Assembly: GCA_937991535.1 (NCBI GenBank)
Contig: CALKHN010000115.1
Location: 1 to 52,360, forward strand
Direction: 5' to 3'
DNA from: an uncultured Sphingobacteriales bacterium
GTDB taxonomy: Bacteria; Bacteroidota; Bacteroidia; Chitinophagales; Chitinophagaceae
DNA: 52,360 nt
The notes under the pieces are model-generated. The model did no database searches. It saw only the letters and a program-made list of their open reading frames with translations, and had not been told where the DNA came from. Of this stretch, positions 1 through 9,400 are shown in pieces. The stretch's first letter is position 1, and each line of letters begins with the position of its first letter. A program made the translations under genes and the position numbers.

Positions 1-49
1 TTTACCACAAAGGGATACAGCCATTTTTAACCCGATTTTAGTCGGACAA
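1..49. mobile_element. Probable insertion-sequence end (left border)
   Basis: The 15-bp sequence ATTTTAGTCGGACAA at 35-49 is the exact reverse complement of 52314-52328 near the other window edge. Both copies face into the window, while the flanking bases differ. That is what two copies of one insertion sequence on either side of the segment would give, and contigs often break there. No transposase is visible, so the element family is unknown. The link to an insertion sequence is inference. Confidence 0.45.
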
Positions 50-230
50 CAATGAAATAGAATGATTGCCGGGGTATATTTATTTCACCAAAAGTCTAAA
101 TTAGCACTTTCATTCTGAAATAATCATCCTTTAACTCCCAATATTCTGGGTTAAGTTGTCTAAAGTGACGAGGGAAATGTGGTGAGTGAATGCATTCATC
201 ACAACGGCAGTACCAGTTTCACATATAATA

Positions 231-260
231 AAAGCTGCCAGTATCGTAACTGACAGCTTT
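231..260 (-). terminator. Intrinsic terminator after the FG-GAP gene
   Basis: AAAGCTGCCAGT (231-242) pairs with ACTGACAGCTTT (249-260), with one mismatch and a 6-nt loop. On the minus strand the stem is followed by TTTTATTA. It lies about 110 nt beyond the stop codon of the minus-strand gene ending at 371, which it probably terminates. Confidence 0.6.
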
Positions 261-301
261 CAGAAAAAATTAAATCGAAAACTAATATCCGTCGTTTTGT
301 T

Positions 302-380
302 CCGCCGTGGGCGGTGTCTTCACCGCCCACATGAAGCAAAGCGATGCGACAATTTGGAATGCACCCGTTATCATTCCTCC
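302..380 (+). repeat. Dispersed palindromic repeat, copy 1
   Basis: This segment of about 75 bp recurs in inverted orientation at 15103-15175. It contains the perfect inverted repeat GTGGGCGGTG (307-316), loop TCTT, CACCGCCCAC (321-330), followed by a conserved tail ending in GCACCCGTTATC. This copy overlaps the stop codon of the FG-GAP gene (371-373). The two copies differ by a 5-nt indel and a few substitutions. It behaves like a REP-type intergenic element; a function is not evident. Confidence 0.7.
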
Positions 381-3300
381 CTGCTTTCGCCTTTGCTGTT
401 AAAGACGGTTATTGCTGCAACAAGATCGTTTGCGGTGAGAAGCCTGGAAGATTGAGAAAGAAAAGAAGCACCGTAATTCAATTCCTGCTTGCGGAATTTA
501 CCGTTTTTTAGCTTGATAATCGCATACCGGTCATCCGGCTCAACGGAAATCAAACGCAGTTCCGATTTACATAGTAAAACTTTTAAAGGACCTTTATTTT
601 GGGCTGCTACAAGAAGACATTGGCCGGTTTTGCTCTTGAGTTTAACCAACGATTTTCCGTTGCCCGGAAGAAATACGCCACTTTTCAAAATGGTAAGCGC
701 ATTGAATCCGCCTCTTCCGTTTCCCTTCAAAAAAAGCCCGTGCATCGCGTCGTATCTTCCCACTGATACTTCTGTGCCGTAATCATTTCCGTTTAATACA
801 ATATCCAGATTGCCATCGTTATCAAAGTCGTCGGTAACCATACCATTTATATAAGAGAACTGCGCTTCAGCAGGAAGCGGCGTCAGCTCAAAAGAGCCAT
901 TGCCTTTGTTGTGCAGGTAACAACTGGCAAAAGTGTTGACCTCCAGCGTCACAGCTCCTGCAAGTTGTTCAGGAGAAAGGAGCTTGCTGAACTCCGCCTT
1001 GCCAAAAGCTTCATAAGTTTTAAACTTAGCTCTCATTTCTATCATCTGTCGTATCAGGTCATCACGCGTTTGCGCCGGAAACGCTTTGCGCACTGCATTG
1101 GTATTATAATCGGGCAGGTACAAAGAAAACAATGCATCATAATTACCATTGTGATCAAAGTCCTTCCCATAGGCACAAACCGGTTCCTCTTCATTTGCCC
1201 GGTAAAACGAGTTCAGACCCAGATTGCCGACTACATAATCTGTATCGCCATCATTGTCAAAATCGCCGGGAACAATACTGTTCCACCATCCTTTTTGATG
1301 TGCAACACCTGTTGAAACTGTTATATTCTTAAATACTCCTTTTTCATTTTTTAAGAAGATAACAGGCATCCATTCGCCGGTTATCACCAGGTCAATCCAG
1401 CCATCGTTATCGAAGTCTGTACACAGGGCATCCGTCACCAGTCCTATATCAATCAGATCTTTTCCCATCAACTCGGTTACATCGGTGAAAAGGACCTGCC
1501 CGTTTTTTGAATCGTTGCGGTATATAAAAGACGACACAGGTTTGGGATATTCGCCGGGTGAAACCCGCCCGCCTACAAAAACATCCAGTAGGCCGTCATT
1601 GTTAAAGTCTGCTGCTCTTACACAGGATTTGCTCGTAAAATTTTTGGGCAACGCCATAGAATCTGTCGCAAAGTTTCCTTTTCCGTCGTTGATCCATAGC
1701 CGATCACTGCAATTTTTACTACCCGGTGCAAATTCATAGCTACCGCTGCTGATGTACAAATCATTATCATTATCATTATCGGCATCAAACAACAGTATCC
1801 CCATATCTTCCTGCACTTTTGTTTGCCGCGTTGCACCGGCAATAAGCTCCTTCTTTAAAAATCGCCCATCTGGCTGTTGCAGCAACAGGTTTGCACTATA
1901 ACCAAAGGCCCCTCCCATTACCACATCATCCAGACCATCACCGTTCAGATCCGCAGCAGCTAATGCCGGTCCATATTCGGAAAGTTTATGCGGAAGCAAC
2001 TTTTGTATATTAAAATCGAGAAAATCATATTCATGATGTATTATATCAATGCCCAGCGAATTGGTAACGTCTTTAAATATAGCGTGTTCAGCCACCCATT
2101 CCCTGTTTAAACCCTTCTGTCCAGCCGCATGCTTCTGCTTAAGTACCAGTAACTGATCCGCTTTAATATCTTTCAGCGTTTGTTTGTATCCGTTAGCCCA
2201 TATTACCGTCACCGAATCTACGAGCGCATGATTTCCAAGTCCAAAATGCGCAACCGTGTTCACTGTTGATAAATAACCACGGCACGGCGCATTTTCGTAT
2301 ACCTGAACTTTATTGGAATCATAATACAGATACGTTATCGCTCCAACGCCATCCGGATTAGGATATGCACCTTCAAATTTTATCTGTAAATAATGATGGG
2401 TTTGCCCGAGGTTATCATCATTAACCGTATTTTGAAACAGGAAAGCGCTGTCATTGATATTATTAATTACGCAATCCAGATCGCCGTCATTGTCCAGGTC
2501 GGCATATACTGCACCATTTGAATAAGAAGGTATATTTAATCCCCAGTCAACCGACGTATTGCTGAAAGTCAGGTTTCCATTATTTCGAAAGGCATAATTC
2601 GGGATTTTCACTTCGGGTATCTGATCAAGCAGTTGTTGCTGTGAAACAATAGAAGAGGAATTATCGCGATAAGTGATGAAATCCCGGTCTGAAATATCTT
2701 TACGAAAACCATTGGTGATAACTATATCCCGCCACCCGTCGTTGTCAAAATCGGCAATCAGTGGCGCCCAGCTCCAGTCGGTTTCGGCTAACCCGCTGAA
2801 AAAACCGATCTCGCTGAATATTGGGTCGCCGATGCTGTCGTTGGACAGTACGCGGCTTCCCCTGTTTAGCTGCAGCGTATTTCGGCCGTACTGGTACTGA
2901 TAATTGTAATAATCAAAATACTGGTTGTTCTGGTAATTGTTGGGGGTAAGCATCGTTTTTTTTCGGAAATTGTCTTCGGGGTTCATGTCCAGTTCTATGA
3001 TGTCCGGCAATCCATCGTTATTGATATCGGCCACATCATTGCCCATTGCGGAATAACTGGTGTGCATAAAATATTGGGCCGCCTTGTCGGTAAAGGTTCC
3101 GTTTTTATTATTGATCCATAGCAGGTTGGTGGTGATGTAATCGTTACTCACAAGAATATCTTTCCAGCCATCATTATTGATGTCGACAATATTTACACCC
3201 AGGCCGTAACCTTCAATATTTATGCCTGCTTCTGCACTAACATCGGTAAACCGAGGTGCACCATCGTTGCCCCTACCATCATTGCGAAAGAGTTTATCTG

Positions 3301-3958
3301 TGTTGAACAGCGTTCCTTTCCTGCTTTTAGGGCGATATTTATTGGGATATTCGCCTTTGGGTATTTTATCGGCGATCAGCAAATACATGTCCAGGTCACC
3401 GTCATTATCATAATCGAAAAAAGCAGCCTGGGTAGCGTAGCTGGTATCTGCCAAACCATATCGTTCTGCTTCTTCAATGAATACAGGAAATCCATTTTTA
3501 TCTACACCGTTGTTAATATACAGCATATTTTTGCGCAGCAATGGATCGGCGCCAGCTGATGCACAAACATAAATATCCGGCCATCCATCGGCGTTAACAT
3601 CCGCAACTGCAACGCCGGTACACCATTTACCATGTGCGGCAACGCCCGCCTGTTCCGTAATATCTTCAAAACGCATGCTGCCACGGTTTAAATACAAGCA
3701 ATTGCTGACCATATTGCCCGCAAAGTAAATATCGGGCAATCCATCTTTATTAAAATCGCCAATGCCTATGCCGCTACCATTATATACATATTCGTAATTG
3801 AGAATATTAATACTGTCATTCTCCAGAATACTATTGGAAAAGTGAATGCCTGACTGACCGGGAAGCAATAGCCGGAATAACGTTTCTTTATTTGAAGTGC
3901 ATGAACAAAATAAACCGGCACTTGCGAGGCAAAGGAAAAGAGAACGGATAAATAACAT
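371..3958 (-). CDS. FG-GAP/VCBS repeat lipoprotein with UnbV/ASPIC domain
   Basis: A 1195-aa predicted outer-membrane lipoprotein. The N-terminus is a hydrophobic signal ending in a lipobox (LFCSC, Cys20). Many FG-GAP/VCBS repeats follow, each with a calcium-binding core of the type DFNKDGLPD or DVNADGWPD, suggesting beta-propellers before and after a central UnbV/ASPIC domain at roughly residues 520-605 (GYLS and FGLG motifs). Such CRTAC1-like proteins are frequent next to SusCD pairs in Bacteroidota and are thought to be surface binding or adhesion proteins; no enzymatic motif is visible. It lies downstream of SusD on the same strand, but a strong terminator at 4144-4175 separates them, so it probably has its own promoter. 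The product class is certain, its ligand unknown. Confidence 0.93.
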   Translation of the reverse strand: MLFIRSLFLCLASAGLFCSCTSNKETLFRLLLPGQSGIHFSNSILENDSINILNYEYVYNGSGIGIGDFNKDGLPDIYFAGNMVSNCLYLNRGSMRFEDITEQAGVAAHGKWCTGVAVADVNADGWPDIYVCASAGADPLLRKNMLYINNGVDKNGFPVFIEEAERYGLADTSYATQAAFFDYDNDGDLDMYLLIADKIPKGEYPNKYRPKSRKGTLFNTDKLFRNDGRGNDGAPRFTDVSAEAGINIEGYGLGVNIVDINNDGWKDILVSNDYITTNLLWINNKNGTFTDKAAQYFMHTSYSAMGNDVADINNDGLPDIIELDMNPEDNFRKKTMLTPNNYQNNQYFDYYNYQYQYGRNTLQLNRGSRVLSNDSIGDPIFSEIGFFSGLAETDWSWAPLIADFDNDGWRDIVITNGFRKDISDRDFITYRDNSSSIVSQQQLLDQIPEVKIPNYAFRNNGNLTFSNTSVDWGLNIPSYSNGAVYADLDNDGDLDCVINNINDSAFLFQNTVNDDNLGQTHHYLQIKFEGAYPNPDGVGAITYLYYDSNKVQVYENAPCRGYLSTVNTVAHFGLGNHALVDSVTVIWANGYKQTLKDIKADQLLVLKQKHAAGQKGLNREWVAEHAIFKDVTNSLGIDIIHHEYDFLDFNIQKLLPHKLSEYGPALAAADLNGDGLDDVVMGGAFGYSANLLLQQPDGRFLKKELIAGATRQTKVQEDMGILLFDADNDNDNDLYISSGSYEFAPGSKNCSDRLWINDGKGNFATDSMALPKNFTSKSCVRAADFNNDGLLDVFVGGRVSPGEYPKPVSSFIYRNDSKNGQVLFTDVTELMGKDLIDIGLVTDALCTDFDNDGWIDLVITGEWMPVIFLKNEKGVFKNITVSTGVAHQKGWWNSIVPGDFDNDGDTDYVVGNLGLNSFYRANEEEPVCAYGKDFDHNGNYDALFSLYLPDYNTNAVRKAFPAQTRDDLIRQMIEMRAKFKTYEAFGKAEFSKLLSPEQLAGAVTLEVNTFASCYLHNKGNGSFELTPLPAEAQFSYINGMVTDDFDNDGNLDIVLNGNDYGTEVSVGRYDAMHGLFLKGNGRGGFNALTILKSGVFLPGNGKSLVKLKSKTGQCLLVAAQNKGPLKVLLCKSELRLISVEPDDRYAIIKLKNGKFRKQELNYGASFLSQSSRLLTANDLVAAITVFNSKGESREE

Positions 3959-4143
3959 GCTTCTACATTTTAAAATGATCCTGCACTATAATAAAAGATA
4001 TCAAATGTGTTGCATATCACAAAAAATCCCGGGAGTTCAGGCTTGTACATATTCTTCAGGAAATATTATTTTTTCTTTTTTTACAGTTCTAAACGCTTCA
4101 TCGGCCTGCCCTGTTTAGAGCGATTCTCTTCACTATAAAAAAA

Positions 4144-4175
4144 GGAAGCATTTATTAAAAAAAATAAACGCCTCC
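4144..4175 (-). terminator. Intrinsic terminator after susD
   Basis: GGAAGCATTTATT (4144-4156) pairs with AATAAACGCCTCC (4163-4175); two pairs are wobbles. On the minus strand a T-run follows at 4135-4143. It lies 26 nt past the SusD stop codon and ends the SusC-SusD transcript. Confidence 0.8.
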
Positions 4176-4200
4176 TTATTGAATATTTTACCAACAACGA

Positions 4201-5970
4201 TTAGTATCCGCTGTTTTGAGTAAGTGTGGGTGTACCATCTTTAAAACTCAGGTCAATCTGGGCCTGAGGAATAGGATAATATTCATTCTTACCGGTTTTA
4301 AAAGTGGCGCCCTGTATATCAGAAGTAACCGTACCCTCATACTGGAAGTAGGCATCGAGCACTTCCTTGGCATTGCCCCAGCGCACAAGATCAAAAAAGC
4401 GGTGACCTTCCATTCCCAGTTCCAAACGGCGTTCAAAGCGAATGGCTTTTACCGCGTAATCTTTCCCTTTGGTTGTAAATGTACCTGTGGGATAAGTATC
4501 GATTTCATAGTTGGCTGCAGGTTCATTTGAAAATCCAGCTAGTGGATCGGCATCATCTATATACTTATACAACCACCCCTGGGGATTTGCTGCTCTTGCA
4601 CGGACCATATTCACATATTCCTCCGCTTTATCCAATGAACCCACCTCAGCTTCAGCTTCTGCCGCCATTAACAAAACATCGGAAAAGCGAATCAATACAT
4701 AATTAATGGCGGATCCAGGTGCCCATGAATTTCTATCCGAATATTCATCCTGCGTTGCCTGCCAGTAGATATGTTTTTTGGGAGCATAAGGCCCGGCATA
4801 GGTTTGATCGCGAATCCATTTTTGACCAGGGTGCAATCCCCAATCGTGGTAAGGCAGTCCGCGGCGCCCGGCAGTCCAATCCAACCGGGGATCAAGCGTA
4901 CCCGCATAAGGCGTAAAAGGCTGACTAGAGGCAATGCCCTGATCGTTTTTTACCGGAACGGAATTGTAATTGTCGAGATAAGGCAACCCGTCGGGGTCAG
5001 TTCTAAATGCATTAACAAGATCCTGCGTAGGCTGGTAAAAACCACAACATCCAAAAGGACTATCACCATATGGAAAGTTGAGCATATCGCCGGCGTTGGC
5101 ATTGGCTATGCCACCAGTTCCATCATTAGCCGTATACTGTACCGCAAAAACGCTTTCTTTATTATTTTTTGTTGCAGCATCAAAGTTGTCCTCAAACTTT
5201 GCAGTTAACCCATATGTTTCCCCTTTACTCGTTTTCCCTTGCGAAATGATCTGATCAAAAATGGGTTTTGCATCACCATATTTATCCTGGAACATGTAGG
5301 TTTTGGCCAAATAAGCGGCTGCAGCCCATTTATTTGCCTGCCCTGCATTTGGCTGCGTTTCATTTGTTTTTTCCATTGCGAACTTAAAGTCGTCTTCTAT
5401 TTTGGGCCAAATGTCTTCCGTATTGGGGGCTTTGAAATCTGTTGATGTTTCATCTATCCAGGGTACTTTATTGAACATTTTTTTTAATTCAAAATAATAA
5501 TGCCCTCTCAGGAAACGCGCTTGTCCCTGGGCATTATCGGAAAAAGCCGGATCTAAATTTTCTGTTTTGGCTATCGTTTTTAATACAGCGTTTGCCCTGG
5601 CCACACCTTCATAACATGCCCTGTATTTAGCATTAAAAAAGCCATTGCTCGGATCGCTTATAAACCTAACTATAGGATCTATAGCGGGTTGATCTCCTGC
5701 AAAGCTGCCTTTATGCGCATCGCCACCTGCCACGCTGCCGTAAATCCAGTTGTCAGGAGAGGATTCCCAGGTACCTCCGCCCACGTTTTGTCCGTCGAGC
5801 GCTGAATAAGCGCCAACAAGCAATGCATCAATACCCTTTTGGTTCGCAAGCGTTTCCTCACTTAATGACCCCAAAGCCGGCCTGCTAAGGAAACTCTTGG
5901 AGCACGCATACGGAAAGCATATCGACAGAATGGTCAATATGGCTATCGGAATATGTTTTATTTTTTTCAT
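4201..5970 (-). CDS. SusD/RagB-family outer-membrane glycan-binding lipoprotein
   Basis: A 589-aa SusD-like protein. The signal peptide ends at a lipobox cysteine near residue 24 (YACSKSF), so the mature protein is anchored at the cell surface. The N-terminal region has the usual helical TPR-like character (ARANAVLKTI, GQARFLRGHYYFELKKMF), and the C-terminus has the typical family ending (AIRFERRLELGMEGHRFFDLVRWG, then YYPIPQAQIDLS). SusD proteins cap the SusC pore and capture oligosaccharides. It lies 29 nt downstream of the SusC gene in the same operon. The GH16 gene nearby suggests a beta-glucan substrate, but that is inference. Confidence 0.95.
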   Translation of the reverse strand: MKKIKHIPIAILTILSICFPYACSKSFLSRPALGSLSEETLANQKGIDALLVGAYSALDGQNVGGGTWESSPDNWIYGSVAGGDAHKGSFAGDQPAIDPIVRFISDPSNGFFNAKYRACYEGVARANAVLKTIAKTENLDPAFSDNAQGQARFLRGHYYFELKKMFNKVPWIDETSTDFKAPNTEDIWPKIEDDFKFAMEKTNETQPNAGQANKWAAAAYLAKTYMFQDKYGDAKPIFDQIISQGKTSKGETYGLTAKFEDNFDAATKNNKESVFAVQYTANDGTGGIANANAGDMLNFPYGDSPFGCCGFYQPTQDLVNAFRTDPDGLPYLDNYNSVPVKNDQGIASSQPFTPYAGTLDPRLDWTAGRRGLPYHDWGLHPGQKWIRDQTYAGPYAPKKHIYWQATQDEYSDRNSWAPGSAINYVLIRFSDVLLMAAEAEAEVGSLDKAEEYVNMVRARAANPQGWLYKYIDDADPLAGFSNEPAANYEIDTYPTGTFTTKGKDYAVKAIRFERRLELGMEGHRFFDLVRWGNAKEVLDAYFQYEGTVTSDIQGATFKTGKNEYYPIPQAQIDLSFKDGTPTLTQNSGY

Positions 5971-5999
5971 CGTTATATGCTTTATAATTCAATAATGAT

Positions 6000-8900
6000 T
6001 TAAAATGAGAGGTTAATCCCAATCAGGTATTGTTTCTGATTAGGATAAGCACCCTCATCAATTCCAAAAGCTGTAGTACTGCCTGTAATTTCAGGGTCAA
6101 TTCCTGAATATTTTGTAATGGTAAACAGGTTGGCTGCCTGAACATATACTCTCAGGTTACTGATACCGAGGCTTGTTAAACCGGGCTGTTTAAAAGTATA
6201 TCCAATGAGTATGTTTTTAGCTCTCAAATAAGACCCCTTTTCTACAAAATAAGAATTGGGTACGTTAGCCGTGCTAAAGGAGGCTCCTGTTTCCTGGATG
6301 GCTACTTTGGCATTTTGCCTGTCGGGTGTCCAGGATTCGTATAGTGCTGTATAGCTTTTGGCGCCATTAAATGAGGAGGAAAAATCTCTCCACCATTTTA
6401 TATTATTCCAAAGGTCGTTGCCCTGAACTCCATACAAAAACATGCTGAAATCGAAGTTTTTGTATGTCAGGGCCAGGTTCAGTCCATAACTGAATTTAGG
6501 ATTGGGATTGCCTATAACCGTTCTGTCGTCGGGAGTAACTAACCCGTCCTGATTAACATCTGCATACCGGAAACGGCCCACTTTAACATCTGTCTGATAA
6601 ACTGCATCAGGGTTATTGGCAGCTTTTTGGGCATCTGCATTTGCCGCGTCAATTTCTGCCTGGCTGTTCCAGAAACCAACAATCTGGTAACCAAAATAGG
6701 TGCTTATGCCGTGGCCAACAATATTTCTTACAATATAGCTGCCATTAAATCTTTTGGCCGTATTGCCATCATCAAAGTAATCGGCGCCATCCGATACCTT
6801 CATGATTTTACTGTTGTATGTAGTAAACGTAAGGTTGGCATCCAGCCTCAGGTCATTTGTAAGGTCAAAGTGTCCTCCTATTGATCCGTCAAAACCCGAG
6901 CTTTTGATCTGGGCAATATTTACAACGGGCGGGGTGGCGCTTCCGATAGTGCCGGGAAGTGTGGGTTGAAAGAGAAGATCCCGGATATCCTTCCTGTAAT
7001 AGTCAGCGGTAATATCAATTTTTCCCCCAAAAAGTGTGGCATCAATACCAAAATTAGCATTGATGTCTTTTTCCCATTTGGCGTCAGGATTGCCGATGCG
7101 TTGCTGCCGGAATCCAAGTGCGAGGCCACTTCCGTCCAGTGGATAATAAGAAGATGACTTGTCGCTGTCGAAAGTGGTAAAAGCGTTATTGGGATCAACA
7201 TTCAACTGGTTACCCATTACCCCATAACTACCCCTGATTTTAAGATCGGTAAGCCATGCTATTCCTTTAAGAAAGTTCTCTTCAGAAATTCTCCATCCTG
7301 CACTTACCGCAGGGAACGTACCCCACTGGTAGGTAAGAAAACGGGACGACCCATCCCGCCTGACGGTAGCGCCAATAATATATTTTTGCTTGTATGAATA
7401 ATCAACCCTCCCAAAATAGGAAACCAGCCCATCGGAATAGCTTCCGCTGTAGTTGGAAACTGTTCCTGAGCCCGAAGACAGGTTGACATAATCAGGATCG
7501 AATGAAAAATAGTCCTGTGTGCTGCCTCCTACATTTCTGCCTTTATTATCATAGGCCTCCGTACCGATCAAAACTTTCAAATCGTGATCGCCAAATGTTT
7601 GTTGATAATTTAAAGTGTTGGTCCATGTCCAGTTGTAACCAAAGTAAGATCCTTCCGAATAGGAATTGGTATTTCCATTTTCGGCATTTTCGTAAGTGGG
7701 GTAACCAAAGGAGTGGCTGTAACCGGAGTAAATTTCTCCGCCAAAACTTGATCTCAGGGTAAATTGTTTGAACAAATCTACTTCAGCAAATACATTCCCA
7801 AAGATCCGGGTGCCTAAACCTTTGTTATTGCGGGTGCGGTATTGTTGGGCAACGGGGTTAACCGCTTCACCCATTTTAGCTCCATTTGTGCTATAGGTTC
7901 CGCCGTAATTGCCCATGATATCGTGCACGGGAATAATACTTAACTGGCGCATAGCCATGCCTATTGCCGTTCCTTCATTTAAAATACCGGAACGGGGATT
8001 ATCTACCATCGATATCGCAAAATTTTCGCCAATCCGTATCCCATCCCGAACTTTATATAAGCTATTTGCCCGCAGCGTATATCTTTTAAGATAGGTATTC
8101 ATCAAAGTTCCTTTCTGATCAAAATAATTAAAGGAAAACAAATAGCTGCCCTGGTTACTTCCACCGCTTACTGCAATATTGTGATTGGTAATGGGTGCAG
8201 GGCTAAAAATTTCATGAAACCAGTCTGTTCCGGCTTTATTTGCCTTTGTTATTCTGTAAAAGTTATTGTATTCGTCTGTTGAAGTGTAATCAGGGTTTAC
8301 ATTGTATTTTGAGGGATCAACATCAGGATCTCCTTCGGATAGCCCTGCCGGAGAAATATAATCAGGTAGTACGGGCGTGGCTCCCGAGCCATATAAGGCA
8401 TCGGTTAAAGCTTCGCCTGAGTTTTTCTTCGCCAGCCACCACAAATCTGCCCTTTCCTGGGGGGTTAAAGTGTTCCAAACGTTTCCTTTTTTGGGAACCT
8501 GTGTACCATAGTAGGCATCGTATTGCACTTTTACTTTGCCTGAACCTCTTTTGGTAGTAATAATGATCACCCCATTGTTTGCACGGGAACCATAAATAGA
8601 CGCCGCACCTGCATCCTTTAATACCTGCATGGTAGCAACATCATTGGCGTTAATGTCAAAAATATTTTGTGTGGGTACGCCATCCACCACATACAACGGC
8701 GTATTGTTTCCAAAGGTATTGAACCCCCGGATTCGTACCTGTGGCTGCTCACCCGGGCTGCCCGACCCTACAACCGTTACTCCGGAAACCTGCCCCTGGA
8801 GCTGGTTATTGATCTGCGCATCGGGTTGCTTTCTTACATCATTCATTTCCACTACCGCCACACTGCCCGTAAGATCTTTTTTACGTTGGGTGGTGTAGCC

Positions 8901-9248
8901 TGTTACTACAATTTCATCTAAAGAAGAAGTTTTCTCCTTAAGTTCAGCATTGACGGTTGTCCGCCCGTTTACCGGAATTTCAAGATTGTCGAAACCCACC
9001 GATGAAATCAGCAGAACTGCGTTATCATTGGGTACTGTAATCGAAAATACCCCTTCTGCATCTGATACAACAGCCAGGTTGGATCCTTTAATGTTGACAG
9101 TAGCCCCAGGTATGGGCTGCCCGCCTGTGCTGTTGGTAATTTTACCGGAGACCTTTCGCTGTTGGGAGAATAATAAAGTGCTGCTGAGTAGCAGCCACGC
9201 AAGGAATAGCATCCTTGCTAACTGTTGAGTTAGTGTAGCAAGCCTCAT
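6000..9248 (-). CDS. SusC/RagA-family TonB-dependent oligosaccharide transporter
   Basis: A 1082-aa outer-membrane receptor of the usual SusC length. It has a signal peptide, a carboxypeptidase-regulatory-like domain (about residues 34-110, KVSGKITNSTGGQPIPGATV), a TonB-box-like stretch (LDEIVVTGYTTQRKKDLTGSV), a plug domain (VRIRGFNTFGNNTPLYVVDG) and a long beta-barrel ending in phenylalanine (LIGINLSF). With the adjacent SusD it imports oligosaccharides across the outer membrane using TonB energy. It is the first gene of the SusC-SusD operon; a Bacteroidota-type promoter and a 7-bp tandem repeat lie directly upstream. Confidence 0.96.
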   Translation of the reverse strand: MRLATLTQQLARMLFLAWLLLSSTLLFSQQRKVSGKITNSTGGQPIPGATVNIKGSNLAVVSDAEGVFSITVPNDNAVLLISSVGFDNLEIPVNGRTTVNAELKEKTSSLDEIVVTGYTTQRKKDLTGSVAVVEMNDVRKQPDAQINNQLQGQVSGVTVVGSGSPGEQPQVRIRGFNTFGNNTPLYVVDGVPTQNIFDINANDVATMQVLKDAGAASIYGSRANNGVIIITTKRGSGKVKVQYDAYYGTQVPKKGNVWNTLTPQERADLWWLAKKNSGEALTDALYGSGATPVLPDYISPAGLSEGDPDVDPSKYNVNPDYTSTDEYNNFYRITKANKAGTDWFHEIFSPAPITNHNIAVSGGSNQGSYLFSFNYFDQKGTLMNTYLKRYTLRANSLYKVRDGIRIGENFAISMVDNPRSGILNEGTAIGMAMRQLSIIPVHDIMGNYGGTYSTNGAKMGEAVNPVAQQYRTRNNKGLGTRIFGNVFAEVDLFKQFTLRSSFGGEIYSGYSHSFGYPTYENAENGNTNSYSEGSYFGYNWTWTNTLNYQQTFGDHDLKVLIGTEAYDNKGRNVGGSTQDYFSFDPDYVNLSSGSGTVSNYSGSYSDGLVSYFGRVDYSYKQKYIIGATVRRDGSSRFLTYQWGTFPAVSAGWRISEENFLKGIAWLTDLKIRGSYGVMGNQLNVDPNNAFTTFDSDKSSSYYPLDGSGLALGFRQQRIGNPDAKWEKDINANFGIDATLFGGKIDITADYYRKDIRDLLFQPTLPGTIGSATPPVVNIAQIKSSGFDGSIGGHFDLTNDLRLDANLTFTTYNSKIMKVSDGADYFDDGNTAKRFNGSYIVRNIVGHGISTYFGYQIVGFWNSQAEIDAANADAQKAANNPDAVYQTDVKVGRFRYADVNQDGLVTPDDRTVIGNPNPKFSYGLNLALTYKNFDFSMFLYGVQGNDLWNNIKWWRDFSSSFNGAKSYTALYESWTPDRQNAKVAIQETGASFSTANVPNSYFVEKGSYLRAKNILIGYTFKQPGLTSLGISNLRVYVQAANLFTITKYSGIDPEITGSTTAFGIDEGAYPNQKQYLIGINLSF

Positions 9249-9275
9249 GTTTTTGGTTTTTGGTTTTTGGTTTTT
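9249..9275 (-). repeat. 7-bp tandem repeat in the susC 5' leader
   Basis: Three copies of GTTTTTG and a partial fourth end immediately beside the SusC start codon; on the mRNA strand this reads as CAAAAAC units. The position corresponds to the ribosome-binding region. Copy-number change by slippage would alter translation-initiation spacing, but only one state can be seen here. Confidence 0.6.
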
Positions 9276-9277
9276 AA

Positions 9278-9311
9278 CAAAAAATACAATCGTTCCCGCA
9301 ACTTAAACAAA
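9278..9311 (-). promoter_or_regulatory. Possible susC promoter
   Basis: On the minus strand TTTG (9308-9311) is followed 21 nt later by TATTTTTTG (9278-9286). This resembles the Bacteroidota consensus TTTG / TAnnTTTG, with one extra base in the -7 element. Transcription would begin a few nucleotides later, inside or beside the tandem repeat. Confidence 0.35.
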
Positions 9312-9400
9312 ATTTTAACAAATTATCGGTTAAAGAGCAATTGGGCTGAAACGTCATCATTCCACTGGTGAATTCTGTTTCAGGCATTGCTTTAAGTTGC

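Noticed and set aside
186..455. 89-codon plus-strand frame
   Set aside because: It overlaps the end of the FG-GAP gene and is created by the dispersed repeat; the same peptide stretch appears upstream of the BNR gene.
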